Of a stretch of 22,489 bases of DNA, positions 6,758 to 15,248 are shown one piece after another. The stretch spans positions 1 to 22,489 of the forward strand of contig UQIS01000039.1 of assembly GCA_900541245.1 (NCBI GenBank), written 5' to 3'. Position numbers and translations under genes: made by a program. The stretch's first letter is position 1. Every line of letters begins with the position of its first letter. This stretch comes from an uncultured Collinsella sp. GTDB lineage: Bacteria > Actinomycetota > Coriobacteriia > Coriobacteriales > Coriobacteriaceae. Under the pieces are notes generated by a model. That model saw only the letters and a list, made by a program, of their open reading frames with translations. It was not told the DNA's origin and did no database searches.

Positions 6758-7684
6758 ATGAACAACATCGTACTTGCCGTTCTGCAGGGCGTGGTCGTTA
6801 TGGCCGTCGCGCCGTTCTTCTCCGGTCTCGGCCGCGTGATCCGCGCCAAGATGCACAACCGTCGCGGCCCCAGCATCATGCAGGACTACCGCGACCTGGC
6901 CAAGCTCTTTGCGCGCCCCGAGTCCCAGAGCGAGGACGCGAGCTTTGCGCTGCGCATTATGCCGCCGCTGTTCTTCGCCGTCGCCTTTATGCTTGCGATG
7001 GGCCTGCCGCTCTTTACGGCACAAAGCCCCATCCCGGTCTTTGGTGACGCCATCACCATCATGTACAGCCTGGCGCTCGCCCGCTTCTTCTTCGCCCTCT
7101 GCGGTGTGGATTCGTCCAACGCCTACGCCGGTATCGGCGGCGTCCGCGAGCTGCTCATGAGCGTGCTCATCGAGCCGTCCATGCTGCTGGCGCTGTTTGC
7201 CGCCGCCCTGGTGTGCGGCTCCACCGACATCGCCACCATGGGTCAGCACATCATGACGGGCGCCATCGACGCGCCGGTCGCCGTGATCCTCGCCGGCATC
7301 GCCTTTGCGATCGCCTGCTACATGGAGCTCGGCAAGCTGCCGTTTGACCAGGCCGAGGCCGAGCAGGAGCTTCAGGAAGGCCCGCTCGCCGAGCTTTCCG
7401 GCCCGTCGCTCGCCATGGCCAAGCTTGCCATGTCCATGAAACAGGTCCTGGTCGTCGCCTGGTTCTGCGCGATCTTCGTCCCCTGGGGCGAGCCCGCGAC
7501 CGTGGGCGCCGCCGCCGTTCTGGGCGCGGTCATCTTCCTGGTGAAGTGCCTGATCGACTTTGTCGTATGCGGCATGATCGAGAACTCCTGCTCGCGCTCG
7601 CGTTTTAAGGTGCTCGGCAATCAGACCTGGGCTGTCGTGGGCATCGCCGTTCTGGCGTTTGTCTTCGTGGTCGTCGGCGTGTAG
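6758..7684 (+). CDS. hyfC: Hydrogenase-4 component C, NuoH-like membrane anchor
   Basis: A 308-residue membrane protein of the NuoH/HycD/HyfC family (E. coli HyfC about 322). Family signatures are HNRRGPSIMQDYRDLAKLF near residue 30, at the cytoplasmic loop that contacts the hydrogenase module, and ELGKLPFDQAEAEQELQEGP near 190-210, the acidic loop equivalent to the quinone/proton channel region of complex I. About eight membrane segments can be drawn. It should anchor HyfI/HyfG to the membrane and begin the ion path. AAGGAGGGG sits right after the hyfB stop, and the gap to hyfB is 12 bases. Confidence 0.92.
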   Translation: MNNIVLAVLQGVVVMAVAPFFSGLGRVIRAKMHNRRGPSIMQDYRDLAKLFARPESQSEDASFALRIMPPLFFAVAFMLAMGLPLFTAQSPIPVFGDAITIMYSLALARFFFALCGVDSSNAYAGIGGVRELLMSVLIEPSMLLALFAAALVCGSTDIATMGQHIMTGAIDAPVAVILAGIAFAIACYMELGKLPFDQAEAEQELQEGPLAELSGPSLAMAKLAMSMKQVLVVAWFCAIFVPWGEPATVGAAAVLGAVIFLVKCLIDFVVCGMIENSCSRSRFKVLGNQTWAVVGIAVLAFVFVVVGV

Positions 7685-7699
7685 GAGAAGGGAGAAACA

Positions 7700-9157
7700 A
7701 TGTCATTTGCAGTCAGTCTGTCCCTTCTCGGCTTGGTCGCTATCGCGGCCCCGATGGTGGCCTCGGTGCTCGTCGCCCTGTTCCCCCGTCCGTACGCCAA
7801 GTGGTTCAGCGTTTTGGGTGCCGCCGTCTCGACGGTCTGCACCATCGCCCTCGCCGCGTATTTCGCCGGCGCCGGCATGCCCGACACGCAGGTCCCCCTG
7901 ATCTCGTTTGGGCAGACCCTCGTCATGGGATTCACCTTCGATCGCATGAGCACGTTGCTCGCGCCCGCCTTTGTGGGCATCGGCCTGCTTGTCGTGATCT
8001 ATTCGATTCCCTATATGAGCGAGAATAACCGTGAGCATCCCGATGCGCCGCGTCGTCGCTTCTACGCGTACCTCGCGACCTTCATCGGTGCCATGGCCGG
8101 CCTCGTGTACAGCTCGACCCTTTTGGGCCAGCTCGTGTTCTTTGAGATCACGGGTGCGTGCTCTTGGGGCCTCATTAGCTACTACATGTCGCCTACGGCC
8201 AAGAAGGCCGGCATGAAGGCTCTGATTATCACGCATATCGGTGCACTCGGCCTGTATCTGGGTGCCGCCATCGTGTTTGCCCACACCGGCACCTTCGCCA
8301 TCACCGCGATTGCCGGCCTCGACGCCAAGCTCAAGGCTATCGTCCTTTTGCTCGTGTTGTTTGCGGCCTGGGCCAAGTCCGCACAGGTCCCCATGTACAT
8401 GTGGCTGCCTTCGGCCATGGAGGCCCCGACGCCTGTCTCGGCCTACCTGCATGGCGCCTCGATGGTCAAGGTCGGCGTGTGCGTGTTCGCACGCGCGCTC
8501 GTCTCTGCCGGAGAGGTCCCCGAGATTGTGGGCTGGGTCGCCATTGTCGACGCTATGGTCACTATGCTCTTTGGTTTCCTTATGTACCTGCCGCAAAAGG
8601 ACATGAAGCGTCTGCTGGCCTTCTCCACGATCGCCCAGCTCTCCTACGTGTTCTTTGGTCTGGGCCTTTCGGTCTTTGGTAGCCAGCTCGCCTTCGATGG
8701 CGCCGTGTGCCACATCTTTAACCATGCCTTCGCCAAGACGCTGTTCTTCCTGATCGCCGGTTCGTTCTCCTTTACGCTCGGCACGCGTATGCTGCCCAAG
8801 CTTCGCGGCATCGTAAAGAAGTACCCGATCTCGGGCGTGGGCTTCGGTGTCGCGGCGCTCGCCATTGCCGGCGTGCCGCCCATGAACACGTTCTTCTCGA
8901 AGTTCCAGATTATCGCCGGCGGCTTTTCCGTGGGTGCCGGCAACGTCGCGATCCTGGTGCTCGTGTGCATCATGGTCGCCGAGACCGTCGCCACCTTCGC
9001 CTGGTTCCTCAAGTGGATGGGCTATTGCCTGCCCGGCGAGCCGAGCGAAGAGGTCGCAGCGGGAGCCCCGCTTCCCCGCGCGATGGCGTTCGTGTTCATC
9101 GTGCTCATCATCATGGTCATCGTCAGCGGCCCGCTTTCGGCCAGCTGGATCGGTTAG
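7700..9157 (+). CDS. hyfD: Hydrogenase-4 component D, antiporter-like membrane subunit
   Basis: A 485-residue polytopic membrane protein (E. coli HyfD about 479). Antiporter-type residues are seen at E149 (LVFFEITGACSW), K226 (AWAKSAQVPMYMWLPSAMEAPTPV) and K257 (HGASMVKVGV). This subunit is present in hydrogenase-4 but missing from hydrogenase-3 (Hyc), so it identifies the cluster as Hyf type. It presumably adds a second ion-translocation channel. GGAGAAGGGAG precedes the ATG and the gap to hyfC is 15 bases. HyfD, HyfF and NuoM/N are close relatives; the name follows gene order. Confidence 0.9.
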   Translation: MSFAVSLSLLGLVAIAAPMVASVLVALFPRPYAKWFSVLGAAVSTVCTIALAAYFAGAGMPDTQVPLISFGQTLVMGFTFDRMSTLLAPAFVGIGLLVVIYSIPYMSENNREHPDAPRRRFYAYLATFIGAMAGLVYSSTLLGQLVFFEITGACSWGLISYYMSPTAKKAGMKALIITHIGALGLYLGAAIVFAHTGTFAITAIAGLDAKLKAIVLLLVLFAAWAKSAQVPMYMWLPSAMEAPTPVSAYLHGASMVKVGVCVFARALVSAGEVPEIVGWVAIVDAMVTMLFGFLMYLPQKDMKRLLAFSTIAQLSYVFFGLGLSVFGSQLAFDGAVCHIFNHAFAKTLFFLIAGSFSFTLGTRMLPKLRGIVKKYPISGVGFGVAALAIAGVPPMNTFFSKFQIIAGGFSVGAGNVAILVLVCIMVAETVATFAWFLKWMGYCLPGEPSEEVAAGAPLPRAMAFVFIVLIIMVIVSGPLSASWIG

Positions 9158-9170
9158 GAGGTAGAACGAC

Positions 9171-9824
9171 ATGGGTTATTCGATCGTCAACATCCTTGGC
9201 GGCCTTCTGATCGTCACGTCCACCATGGTGGTCGTCTCCAAGAACATCAAGCACGCCATCCGCTGGTATGCGGTGCAGTCGCTGGTGCTCGTGGGACTGC
9301 TCGCTACGCTCGGTGCCACTACCGGTGCGCAGGAGCTGCTTATGTGGGCCGGATCCGCCTTTATCACCAAGGTCGTCCTGGTTCCTTATATCCTCAACCG
9401 CGCATATAAGAAGATGGGCGAGCCGAGCGATGCATCGCTCAAGGCCGGCCTTAAGCCCGCGTGGGCCATTTGCATCATCGCCGTCGAGGTCGCGATCTGC
9501 TTTGCCGTCGTGACGCAGATCAGCCTGCCCACGGCCGAGGTCGCAACGCCTGCGCTCGCCATTAGCTTCGCTCACTTCTTTGTGGGCCTTACCTGCATCA
9601 TCTCGCAGCGCAACATCATGAAGCAGATTTTTGGATACTGCCTTATGGAAAACGGCAGCCACGTGACGCTCGCGCTTTTGGCCCCCACCGCTCCCGAGAT
9701 CATCGAGATCGGTATCGCCACCGACGCCATCTTTGCCGTCATCATCATGTCCATCGTCGTGCGTCGCATTTGGGACGACTCCCACTCGCTCGATGCGCGC
9801 GACCTGTCCGAGCTGAGGGGGTAG
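9171..9824 (+). CDS. hyfE: Hydrogenase-4 component E, NuoK-like membrane subunit
   Basis: A 217-residue membrane protein (E. coli HyfE 216) with about six hydrophobic helices. The C-terminal half has a NuoK-like stretch, FGYCLMENGSHVTLAL, with the membrane-embedded glutamate of that family. In complex I the NuoK glutamate belongs to the ion path linking the anchor subunit to the antiporters, and the same role is likely here. The ribosome site AGGAGG overlaps the hyfD stop codon (9155-9160), and the stop lies three bases before hyfF. The C-terminal tail (SHSLDARDLSEL) is polar and cytosolic. Confidence 0.9.
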   Translation: MGYSIVNILGGLLIVTSTMVVVSKNIKHAIRWYAVQSLVLVGLLATLGATTGAQELLMWAGSAFITKVVLVPYILNRAYKKMGEPSDASLKAGLKPAWAICIIAVEVAICFAVVTQISLPTAEVATPALAISFAHFFVGLTCIISQRNIMKQIFGYCLMENGSHVTLALLAPTAPEIIEIGIATDAIFAVIIMSIVVRRIWDDSHSLDARDLSELRG

Positions 9825-9827
9825 TCC

Positions 9828-11387
9828 ATGGAAACGTTGATTCTCGCCCTGCTCGCGACTCCTTTGGTGTTCTCGCTGGTCATGGCGTTTTTGCCCAAGA
9901 ACACGTCCTATAACGTGTTTGCCGGTCTCAACCTGGTCTCCGTCGCAGCCGTCCTGGTGCTGTCGATTATGACGGCCGGTGACGTCCTTATGAGCGGCGA
10001 AACCGCGAGCGCTCTTGGCCTGTGGTTCCACCTCGATTCGCTGGGTGCCATCTTTGTGCTGCTCATCGGCTTTATCGGTTTTCTTACCGGGCTGTTCTCG
10101 CTTTCCTATGTAAAGGCCGATATCGAGGAGGGCTCCATGCCCGCCGAGCGCGCCAAGCAGTATTTTGCGCTGTTTAGCCTGTTTGTGTTCACCATGCTGC
10201 TCGCGTGCCTGTCCAACAACATGATCCTCACGTGGGCTGCCGTGGAGGCAACCACGCTTTCCACCGTGTTCCTCGTGGGTATCTACAAGAACAAGACGGC
10301 CCTCGAGGCTTCTTGGAAGTATGCGATGGTCTGCACCGCCGGCGTGGCCTTTGGCCTGTTCGGTACGCTGCTGATCTACGCCAACGCCGCCGACGTGATT
10401 CCCAACGCCCACGAGGCCGCATTCCTGTCGTGCGTGCTGCCGTATGCCGACCAGTTCGACCCGACGCTCATGCGCCTCGCCTTTGCATTTGTCGTGATCG
10501 GCTTTGGCACCAAGGCCGGCCTGTTCCCCATGCACACTTGGCTGCCCGATGCCCACTCCCAGGCCCCGAGCCCTGTCTCGGCCCTGCTCTCGGGCGTGCT
10601 GCTTAAGTGCGCCATGCTTGTGATCATGCGCTTCTACGGCTTTACTATCCAGGCCGTGGGCGCCGAGTATCCGCAGCTTTTGCTGTTGATCGTCGGCACG
10701 CTGTCCATTTTGGTGGCGGCACTTTCTATGTTCCGCCAGGACGACCTCAAGCGCCGCTTTGCGTACTCGTCTGTGGAGAACGTGGGCGTTATCGCCCTGT
10801 GCCTGGGTATCGGTGGCCCGCTGGGTATCGCCGCGGCCCTGCTGCACTGCGTGTTCCACGGCTTTACCAAGACGCTTGCCTTCTGCGTGTCCGGCAACAT
10901 CCAGCACGCCTTTGGCACGCGTAGCCTGGCCAAGATCCAGGGCGTCGTCGAGGTTGCTCCCGCAACCGCCGCGCTCGCCGTCCTGGCGCTGCTCGGTCTT
11001 GGTGCCTTCCCGCCCTTTGGCATGTTTATCTCCGAGTTCCTGACTTTTGTCGCCGGTGTTACCGCCGGTCCCATGTGGCTGGTCGTCGTGGTCGCCCTCG
11101 GCCTTACCGTGGCCATCTCTGCGCTCACCCGCATCGCACTCAAGTCGGTATTCGGCCATGCGCCCCAGGGTATGGGCAAGCATGAGGCCCCGGCGCTCAT
11201 GCTTATCCCCGAAATCATCCTGGCTGTCATGATCTTGTGGTTTGGCATCGCCATCCCGTTGCCTCTCGTGCACGGTGTGGAGACCGCGACTGGCATCGTG
11301 CTCGAGCAGAGCACCGAGGAACTTCACGCGACGCCGATGTACCGCGCTGTGTTCGGTACCGAGACCGCTCAGAGCGAGGTGGAGTAA
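9828..11387 (+). CDS. hyfF: Hydrogenase-4 component F, antiporter-like membrane subunit
   Basis: A 519-residue polytopic membrane protein (E. coli HyfF about 526), the third antiporter-like subunit. E140 (LTWAAVEATTLSTVF), K229 (GFGTKAGLFPMHTWLPDAHSQAPSPV) and K260 (SGVLLKCAM) are the translocation residues of the family. With HyfB and HyfD it gives the complex more pumping subunits than Hyc-type formate hydrogenlyase, compatible with energy conservation in a fermenter. The ATG follows hyfE by three bases with AGGGGG upstream. The C-terminal 40 residues after the last helix are hydrophilic. Confidence 0.92.
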   Translation: METLILALLATPLVFSLVMAFLPKNTSYNVFAGLNLVSVAAVLVLSIMTAGDVLMSGETASALGLWFHLDSLGAIFVLLIGFIGFLTGLFSLSYVKADIEEGSMPAERAKQYFALFSLFVFTMLLACLSNNMILTWAAVEATTLSTVFLVGIYKNKTALEASWKYAMVCTAGVAFGLFGTLLIYANAADVIPNAHEAAFLSCVLPYADQFDPTLMRLAFAFVVIGFGTKAGLFPMHTWLPDAHSQAPSPVSALLSGVLLKCAMLVIMRFYGFTIQAVGAEYPQLLLLIVGTLSILVAALSMFRQDDLKRRFAYSSVENVGVIALCLGIGGPLGIAAALLHCVFHGFTKTLAFCVSGNIQHAFGTRSLAKIQGVVEVAPATAALAVLALLGLGAFPPFGMFISEFLTFVAGVTAGPMWLVVVVALGLTVAISALTRIALKSVFGHAPQGMGKHEAPALMLIPEIILAVMILWFGIAIPLPLVHGVETATGIVLEQSTEELHATPMYRAVFGTETAQSEVE

Positions 11388-11390
11388 CGA

Positions 11391-13163
11391 ATGATTGAAA
11401 CTGAGAACAAGGTGTATGCCCGTCGCTGCGAGAGCCATGTCGAGGCCCTGCGCCGCGCCGTTCCGGGCTGCATCGAGAAGGTTGAGTGGCAGTGCGAGGA
11501 CCAGCTGACGATTACCGTCAAGCAGGACAAGCTGCCCGAGGCCGTCCACTACCTGTACTACGAGCGCTACGGCTGGATTCCCGTGATCATCGGCAACGAT
11601 GAGCGCAGCCTGTGCGGCCGTTACGCCGTGTACTACGTCATCTCCATGGAGGGGGAGGACCCCGGCTGGGTGACCGTGCGCACCGAGGTCGATCCCGCTA
11701 AGATGACGTTCCCGTCCGTGACGCCGTTCGTCCCCGCCTGTGTGTGGGGCGAGCGCGAGCTGCGCGATATGTTCGGCCTGATTCCCGAGGGCCTGCCCGA
11801 TCGTCGTCGCCTGGTGCTGCCCGACGATTGGCCCAGCGGCCTGTATCCGCTGCGCAAGGACTCCATGGACTACCGCTTCCGTCCCGCTCCCGCGAGCGAC
11901 ATGGAAAACTACGAGTTCTTGGCCGACACCAAGGGCAAGGAGACCACGCTCGTCCCCATGGGCCCGCTGCACATTACCTCCGACGAGCCTGGCCACTTTC
12001 GCTTGTTCGTTGAGGGCGAGACGATTGTCGACGCCGACTACCGTCTGTTCTACGTGCACCGCGGCATGGAGAAGGTCGCCGAGACGCGCCTGAACTATGA
12101 CGCTGTGACGTTCCTCGCCGACCGCATCTGCGGCATCTGCGGCTGCGCCCACTCGGTGGCCTATGCCGAGGCCGTCGAGCGCGCCCAGGGCATTCATGTC
12201 CCGCCGCGCGCCCAGTACATCCGTGCCATTATGCTTGAGGTCGAGCGCCTGCACTCGCATCTGCTCAACATTGGTCTAGCGTCGCACTACACGGGCTTCG
12301 ACTCCGGCTTCCAGCAGTTCTTCCGCGTCCGCGAGAAGTCCATGGACCTGGCCGAGAAGCTCTCCGGTCACCGCAAGACCTACGGCCTCAACGTGATCGG
12401 TGGCGTGCGTCGCGACATTTTGGCCGAGCAGAAGCTCTCCACGCTCACGACCATCCACCAGCTGCGCTCCGAGGTTCAAGAACTCGTCGACATGCTGCTC
12501 TCCACGCCCAACTTTATCGAGCGTACGAGCGGTATCGGCATTCTGGACCGCAAGATCGCTCGCGACTTCTCGCCGGTCGGCCCGCTCATGCGTGGCTCGG
12601 GCTATGCTCGTGACGTGCGCTTTGACCATCCCTTCGACGGCTACGCCGATCCGGACGTCCAAAAGATGCACGCCGCTACGGCTGACACCTGCGATGCCTT
12701 CGGCCGTACCGCCGTTCGCATCCAGGAGGTCTACGATTCGATCGACATGATCGAGACCATGCTCGAGAACTGCCCGTCGGGCCCCATCCTCACCACGGAT
12801 TGGGAGTACACCCCGCACAAGTACGCCATCGGCGCCACCGAGGCGCCGCGCGGCGAGGACGTGCACTGGGCCATGCTCGGCAATAACCAGAAGTGCTACC
12901 GCTGGCGCGCCAAGGCCGCTACGTACAGCAACTGGCCGGTCCTGCGCTACATGTTCCGCGGCAACACCGTGGGCGATGCGGCGCTGATCGTTGGCTCGCT
13001 CGACCCGTGCTACTCCTGCACCGACCGCGTGACGGTGACCGATGTCGCCGCCAAGCGCGACCACGTGCTCGACAAGGAGCAGTTCGAGAACGTCTGGCGC
13101 GACAAGTCGCCGCTCGCGGGCGAGGGCACCATGGCCGCTCCGCTCGATGAGGAGGCGCTCTAA
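11391..13163 (+). CDS. hyfG: [NiFe]-hydrogenase-4 large subunit with fused NuoC-like domain
   Basis: The catalytic H2-forming subunit, 590 residues (E. coli HyfG/HycE about 570). Residues 1-165 are a NuoC-like (30 kDa) domain with the marker ERELRDMFGLIPEGLPDRRRLVLPDDWP. Residues 180-545 are the NuoD/[NiFe] large subunit. Nickel-iron ligands are C247 and C250 (RICGICGCAHS) and C540 and C543 (DPCYSCTDR). HycE is cleaved after the arginine of this last motif, so processing after R546 is expected, releasing a 44-residue tail; HycI at 15248 is the matching protease. It sits on the cytoplasmic face with HyfI and HyfH. The gap to hyfF is three bases. Confidence 0.95.
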   Translation: MIETENKVYARRCESHVEALRRAVPGCIEKVEWQCEDQLTITVKQDKLPEAVHYLYYERYGWIPVIIGNDERSLCGRYAVYYVISMEGEDPGWVTVRTEVDPAKMTFPSVTPFVPACVWGERELRDMFGLIPEGLPDRRRLVLPDDWPSGLYPLRKDSMDYRFRPAPASDMENYEFLADTKGKETTLVPMGPLHITSDEPGHFRLFVEGETIVDADYRLFYVHRGMEKVAETRLNYDAVTFLADRICGICGCAHSVAYAEAVERAQGIHVPPRAQYIRAIMLEVERLHSHLLNIGLASHYTGFDSGFQQFFRVREKSMDLAEKLSGHRKTYGLNVIGGVRRDILAEQKLSTLTTIHQLRSEVQELVDMLLSTPNFIERTSGIGILDRKIARDFSPVGPLMRGSGYARDVRFDHPFDGYADPDVQKMHAATADTCDAFGRTAVRIQEVYDSIDMIETMLENCPSGPILTTDWEYTPHKYAIGATEAPRGEDVHWAMLGNNQKCYRWRAKAATYSNWPVLRYMFRGNTVGDAALIVGSLDPCYSCTDRVTVTDVAAKRDHVLDKEQFENVWRDKSPLAGEGTMAAPLDEEAL

Positions 13164-13164
13164 T

Positions 13165-13881
13165 ATGCTGAAGCTTTGGAAGGTCAACGCCAAGGCGGGC
13201 GACGCGACGGTCAAGTACCCGTTTGCGCCGTTCCCCACCAACAAGGACATGCGCGGCAAGCCCGAGCACAATGCCGAGCTCTGCATCGCCTGCGGTGCCT
13301 GCGGCGTGGCGTGCCCGGCCGATGCCATTCGCATGGACACCGACCTTGCGGCCGATACCATCACCTGGTCGATTGACTACGGCCGCTGCATCTTTTGCGG
13401 CCGCTGCGAGGAAGCCTGTCCCATGGAGGCCATCAAGCTCACCGAGGAGTTTGAGCTGGCCGTCATGAGCAAGGACGACCTCACCAGCAAGAGCGTCTAC
13501 ACGCTCGAGCACTGCTCGCGCTGCGGCAAGCCGTTTGCCCCGCACAAGGAGATCGACTACGCCAAGCGCCTGCTGCAAAAGACCGGCGGCATGGAGGCCA
13601 TCCAGGCCGCCCGTACCGTCGGTATGTGCCAGGAGTGCAAGCGCGAGCTCGACGCCCTGCGCGCCGCCTCGGCCGTAAAGACCGGCAACGCGCACGGCAT
13701 GGCTGCCAACGAGACGCTTGCGTCCGGTGAGCCCCAGGGCCCCGGCATGGAGTATCTGGGCGGCCACGGCGTGAACCCGGAGTATATCGACCGCGAGCTC
13801 AACCCCGATGCGCCCGAGATTCCCGCCGGTCCGGCGCCGGTCGAGGGCATCATCATGGATTTTGAAACGAAGGAGGAGTAA
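13165..13881 (+). CDS. hyfH: Hydrogenase-4 component H, NuoI-like two-[4Fe-4S] subunit
   Basis: A 238-residue electron-transfer subunit of the peripheral arm (E. coli HyfH about 181). Two ferredoxin motifs are present: C40/C43/C46/C50 (CIACGACGVAC) and C75/C78/C81/C85 (CIFCGRCEEAC). After these come a CxxC pair at C117/C120 (HCSRCGKPFAPHKEIDYA) and another at C155/C158 (MCQECK), a zinc-ribbon-like pattern also known in HycF/HyfH. The last 70 residues or so extend beyond the family length; they are Gly/Pro-rich without motifs and end in acidic residues. Start: ATG 13165, one base after the hyfG stop; the longer upstream frame is the shadow of hyfG. Confidence 0.9.
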   Translation: MLKLWKVNAKAGDATVKYPFAPFPTNKDMRGKPEHNAELCIACGACGVACPADAIRMDTDLAADTITWSIDYGRCIFCGRCEEACPMEAIKLTEEFELAVMSKDDLTSKSVYTLEHCSRCGKPFAPHKEIDYAKRLLQKTGGMEAIQAARTVGMCQECKRELDALRAASAVKTGNAHGMAANETLASGEPQGPGMEYLGGHGVNPEYIDRELNPDAPEIPAGPAPVEGIIMDFETKEE

Positions 13882-13883
13882 CC

Positions 13884-14666
13884 ATGGCCGAACCCACGCT
13901 TTTGCCCGAGCGGCTCCAGTACCGCCCGACCAAGATCGAGCTCGACGAGAGCATCGAGAAGGCCAAGGCGACCCTTCTTAAGAAGATCAAGCGCTCGGTG
14001 TACGTCTACCGTGTTGACTGCGGCGGCTGCAACGGCTGCGAGATCGAGATCTTCGGTTCCATCACGCCCGTCTTCGACGTCGAGCGCTTTGGCATCAAGG
14101 TCGTGCCCTCGCCCCGTCACGCCGATGTGCTGCTGTACACCGGTGCCGTGACGCGTGCCATGCGCATGCCGGCCCTGCGCGCCTTTGAGGCCGCACCCGA
14201 TCCCAAGATCGTGGTGTCCTATGGCGCGTGCGGCTGCACCGGTGGCATCTTCTACGACAACTACTGCGTCTGGGGCGGCACGGACAAGATTCTGCCGGTC
14301 GATGTCTATATCCCCGGCTGCCCGCCCAGCCCCGCGCAGACCATCTACGGCTTTGCCATGGCACTCGGTCTGCTAGACCAAAAGCTCCATGCCGAGACCA
14401 CGGTGGAGGCCGCCGGCGAGCAGGCCGATATCCTGCACCCCGGTGTGCCGTACAAGCTGCGCGTTGCCATCGAGCGCGAGGCTCGCGCCATGAGCGGCTA
14501 CCGTTACGGCCGCGACCTGGCCAACGAGTTTATGGATACGCTCGAGGGCGCGCCCAAGGGCGATATCCGCGGTGCCATGGCGCTGCTCATCGACAAGCAG
14601 GACGATCCTCGTCGCGTTGAGGTCTACTCGGCGCTGCAGGATCTGGTGCTGGCCGGAGGTCGCTAG
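13884..14666 (+). CDS. hyfI: [NiFe]-hydrogenase-4 small subunit, NuoB-like
   Basis: A 260-residue small subunit (E. coli HyfI about 252) carrying the single proximal [4Fe-4S] cluster next to the NiFe site. Candidate ligands are in VDCGGCNGCEIE (C46/C49/C52), GACGCTGG (C116/C118) and PGCPPSP (C146), the NuoB/HycG pattern. It relays electrons from HyfH/HyfA to HyfG and docks on HyfC. There is no Tat signal, as expected for the cytoplasm-facing group 4 enzymes. GAAGGAGGAG overlaps the hyfH end, and the stop directly abuts the next ATG (14667). Confidence 0.93.
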   Translation: MAEPTLLPERLQYRPTKIELDESIEKAKATLLKKIKRSVYVYRVDCGGCNGCEIEIFGSITPVFDVERFGIKVVPSPRHADVLLYTGAVTRAMRMPALRAFEAAPDPKIVVSYGACGCTGGIFYDNYCVWGGTDKILPVDVYIPGCPPSPAQTIYGFAMALGLLDQKLHAETTVEAAGEQADILHPGVPYKLRVAIEREARAMSGYRYGRDLANEFMDTLEGAPKGDIRGAMALLIDKQDDPRRVEVYSALQDLVLAGGR

Positions 14667-15248
14667 ATGGAGCTCACGGACCGCTCTGGTTACTTTGCGG
14701 GCCCCGGCATGCTCGGCGGCTCCTTTGGCGATGCCTCGCGCGCAAGCGACGAGGCCGCCGAGGGCGTTGCCGACCCCTGCCTGGGCCACGCTCCCGACCA
14801 GGTGGTCTTCTATGAGCTCACGCGTAAGTTTGTGGAGACCGAGGAAGACGTTCCCCAGGAGGCCTGCGACGTGCTGTACTACACGCTCGCCGTGGGCCAC
14901 CACACCGGCGTGCTCGACTGCTTTGAGCCGCGCCTGTCGGTGCCGGTGGATGTCTTCTATTCGCTCGTCGACGCGTTGCCGGAGGGGGAGGCCAAGACCA
15001 AGTTCGAGGCCATCCGCTCCTTTGGCGAGTGCCAGCTCGATAAGGCGGCGGTGCCGTCGCTGCTCGAGGCCTGCGATGCGCTGCTCGACGAGCGCGGTTT
15101 TCGCGGGTCGGCCAAGGCCGGCATCTCGGTGTTCGACGACGACTTTGGCCTGCATGCCCAGCAGGTCGCGTTCTTAATGAAGTTCCGCGATCTGGTTGAG
15201 CGCGTGCGCGATGTGTCGGGCGTGTATCTGACGGGAAGGTTGCAGTAA
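14667..15248 (+). CDS. hycH: HycH/HyfJ-family formate hydrogenlyase maturation protein
   Basis: A 193-residue protein. From residue 44 (DQVVFYELTRKF, then ACDVLYYTLAVGHHTGVLDCFE) it matches the HycH family (E. coli HycH about 136), ending with the family-like IYLM-type segment (GVYLTGRLQ). HycH/HyfJ proteins are needed for assembly of the hydrogenase large subunit; the exact biochemical step is not settled. The first 43 residues are a Gly/Ala/Asp-rich extension absent from E. coli. The start is supported by GGAGG at 14655-14659 and zero spacing from the hyfI stop; an internal ATG at 14709 is a possible alternative. It overlaps hycI by one base (TAATG). Confidence 0.85.
   Translation: MELTDRSGYFAGPGMLGGSFGDASRASDEAAEGVADPCLGHAPDQVVFYELTRKFVETEEDVPQEACDVLYYTLAVGHHTGVLDCFEPRLSVPVDVFYSLVDALPEGEAKTKFEAIRSFGECQLDKAAVPSLLEACDALLDERGFRGSAKAGISVFDDDFGLHAQQVAFLMKFRDLVERVRDVSGVYLTGRLQ

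Noticed and set aside
9123..12260. Very long minus-strand open frame (over 1000 codons), and similar ones at 4676-7249 and 2287-4029
   Set aside because: These are antisense shadows of hyfD-hyfG, hyfB-hyfC and fdhF caused by high-GC codon use. Their composition (His/Gly/Asp/Arg-rich) is not protein-like, and the plus-strand genes are certain.
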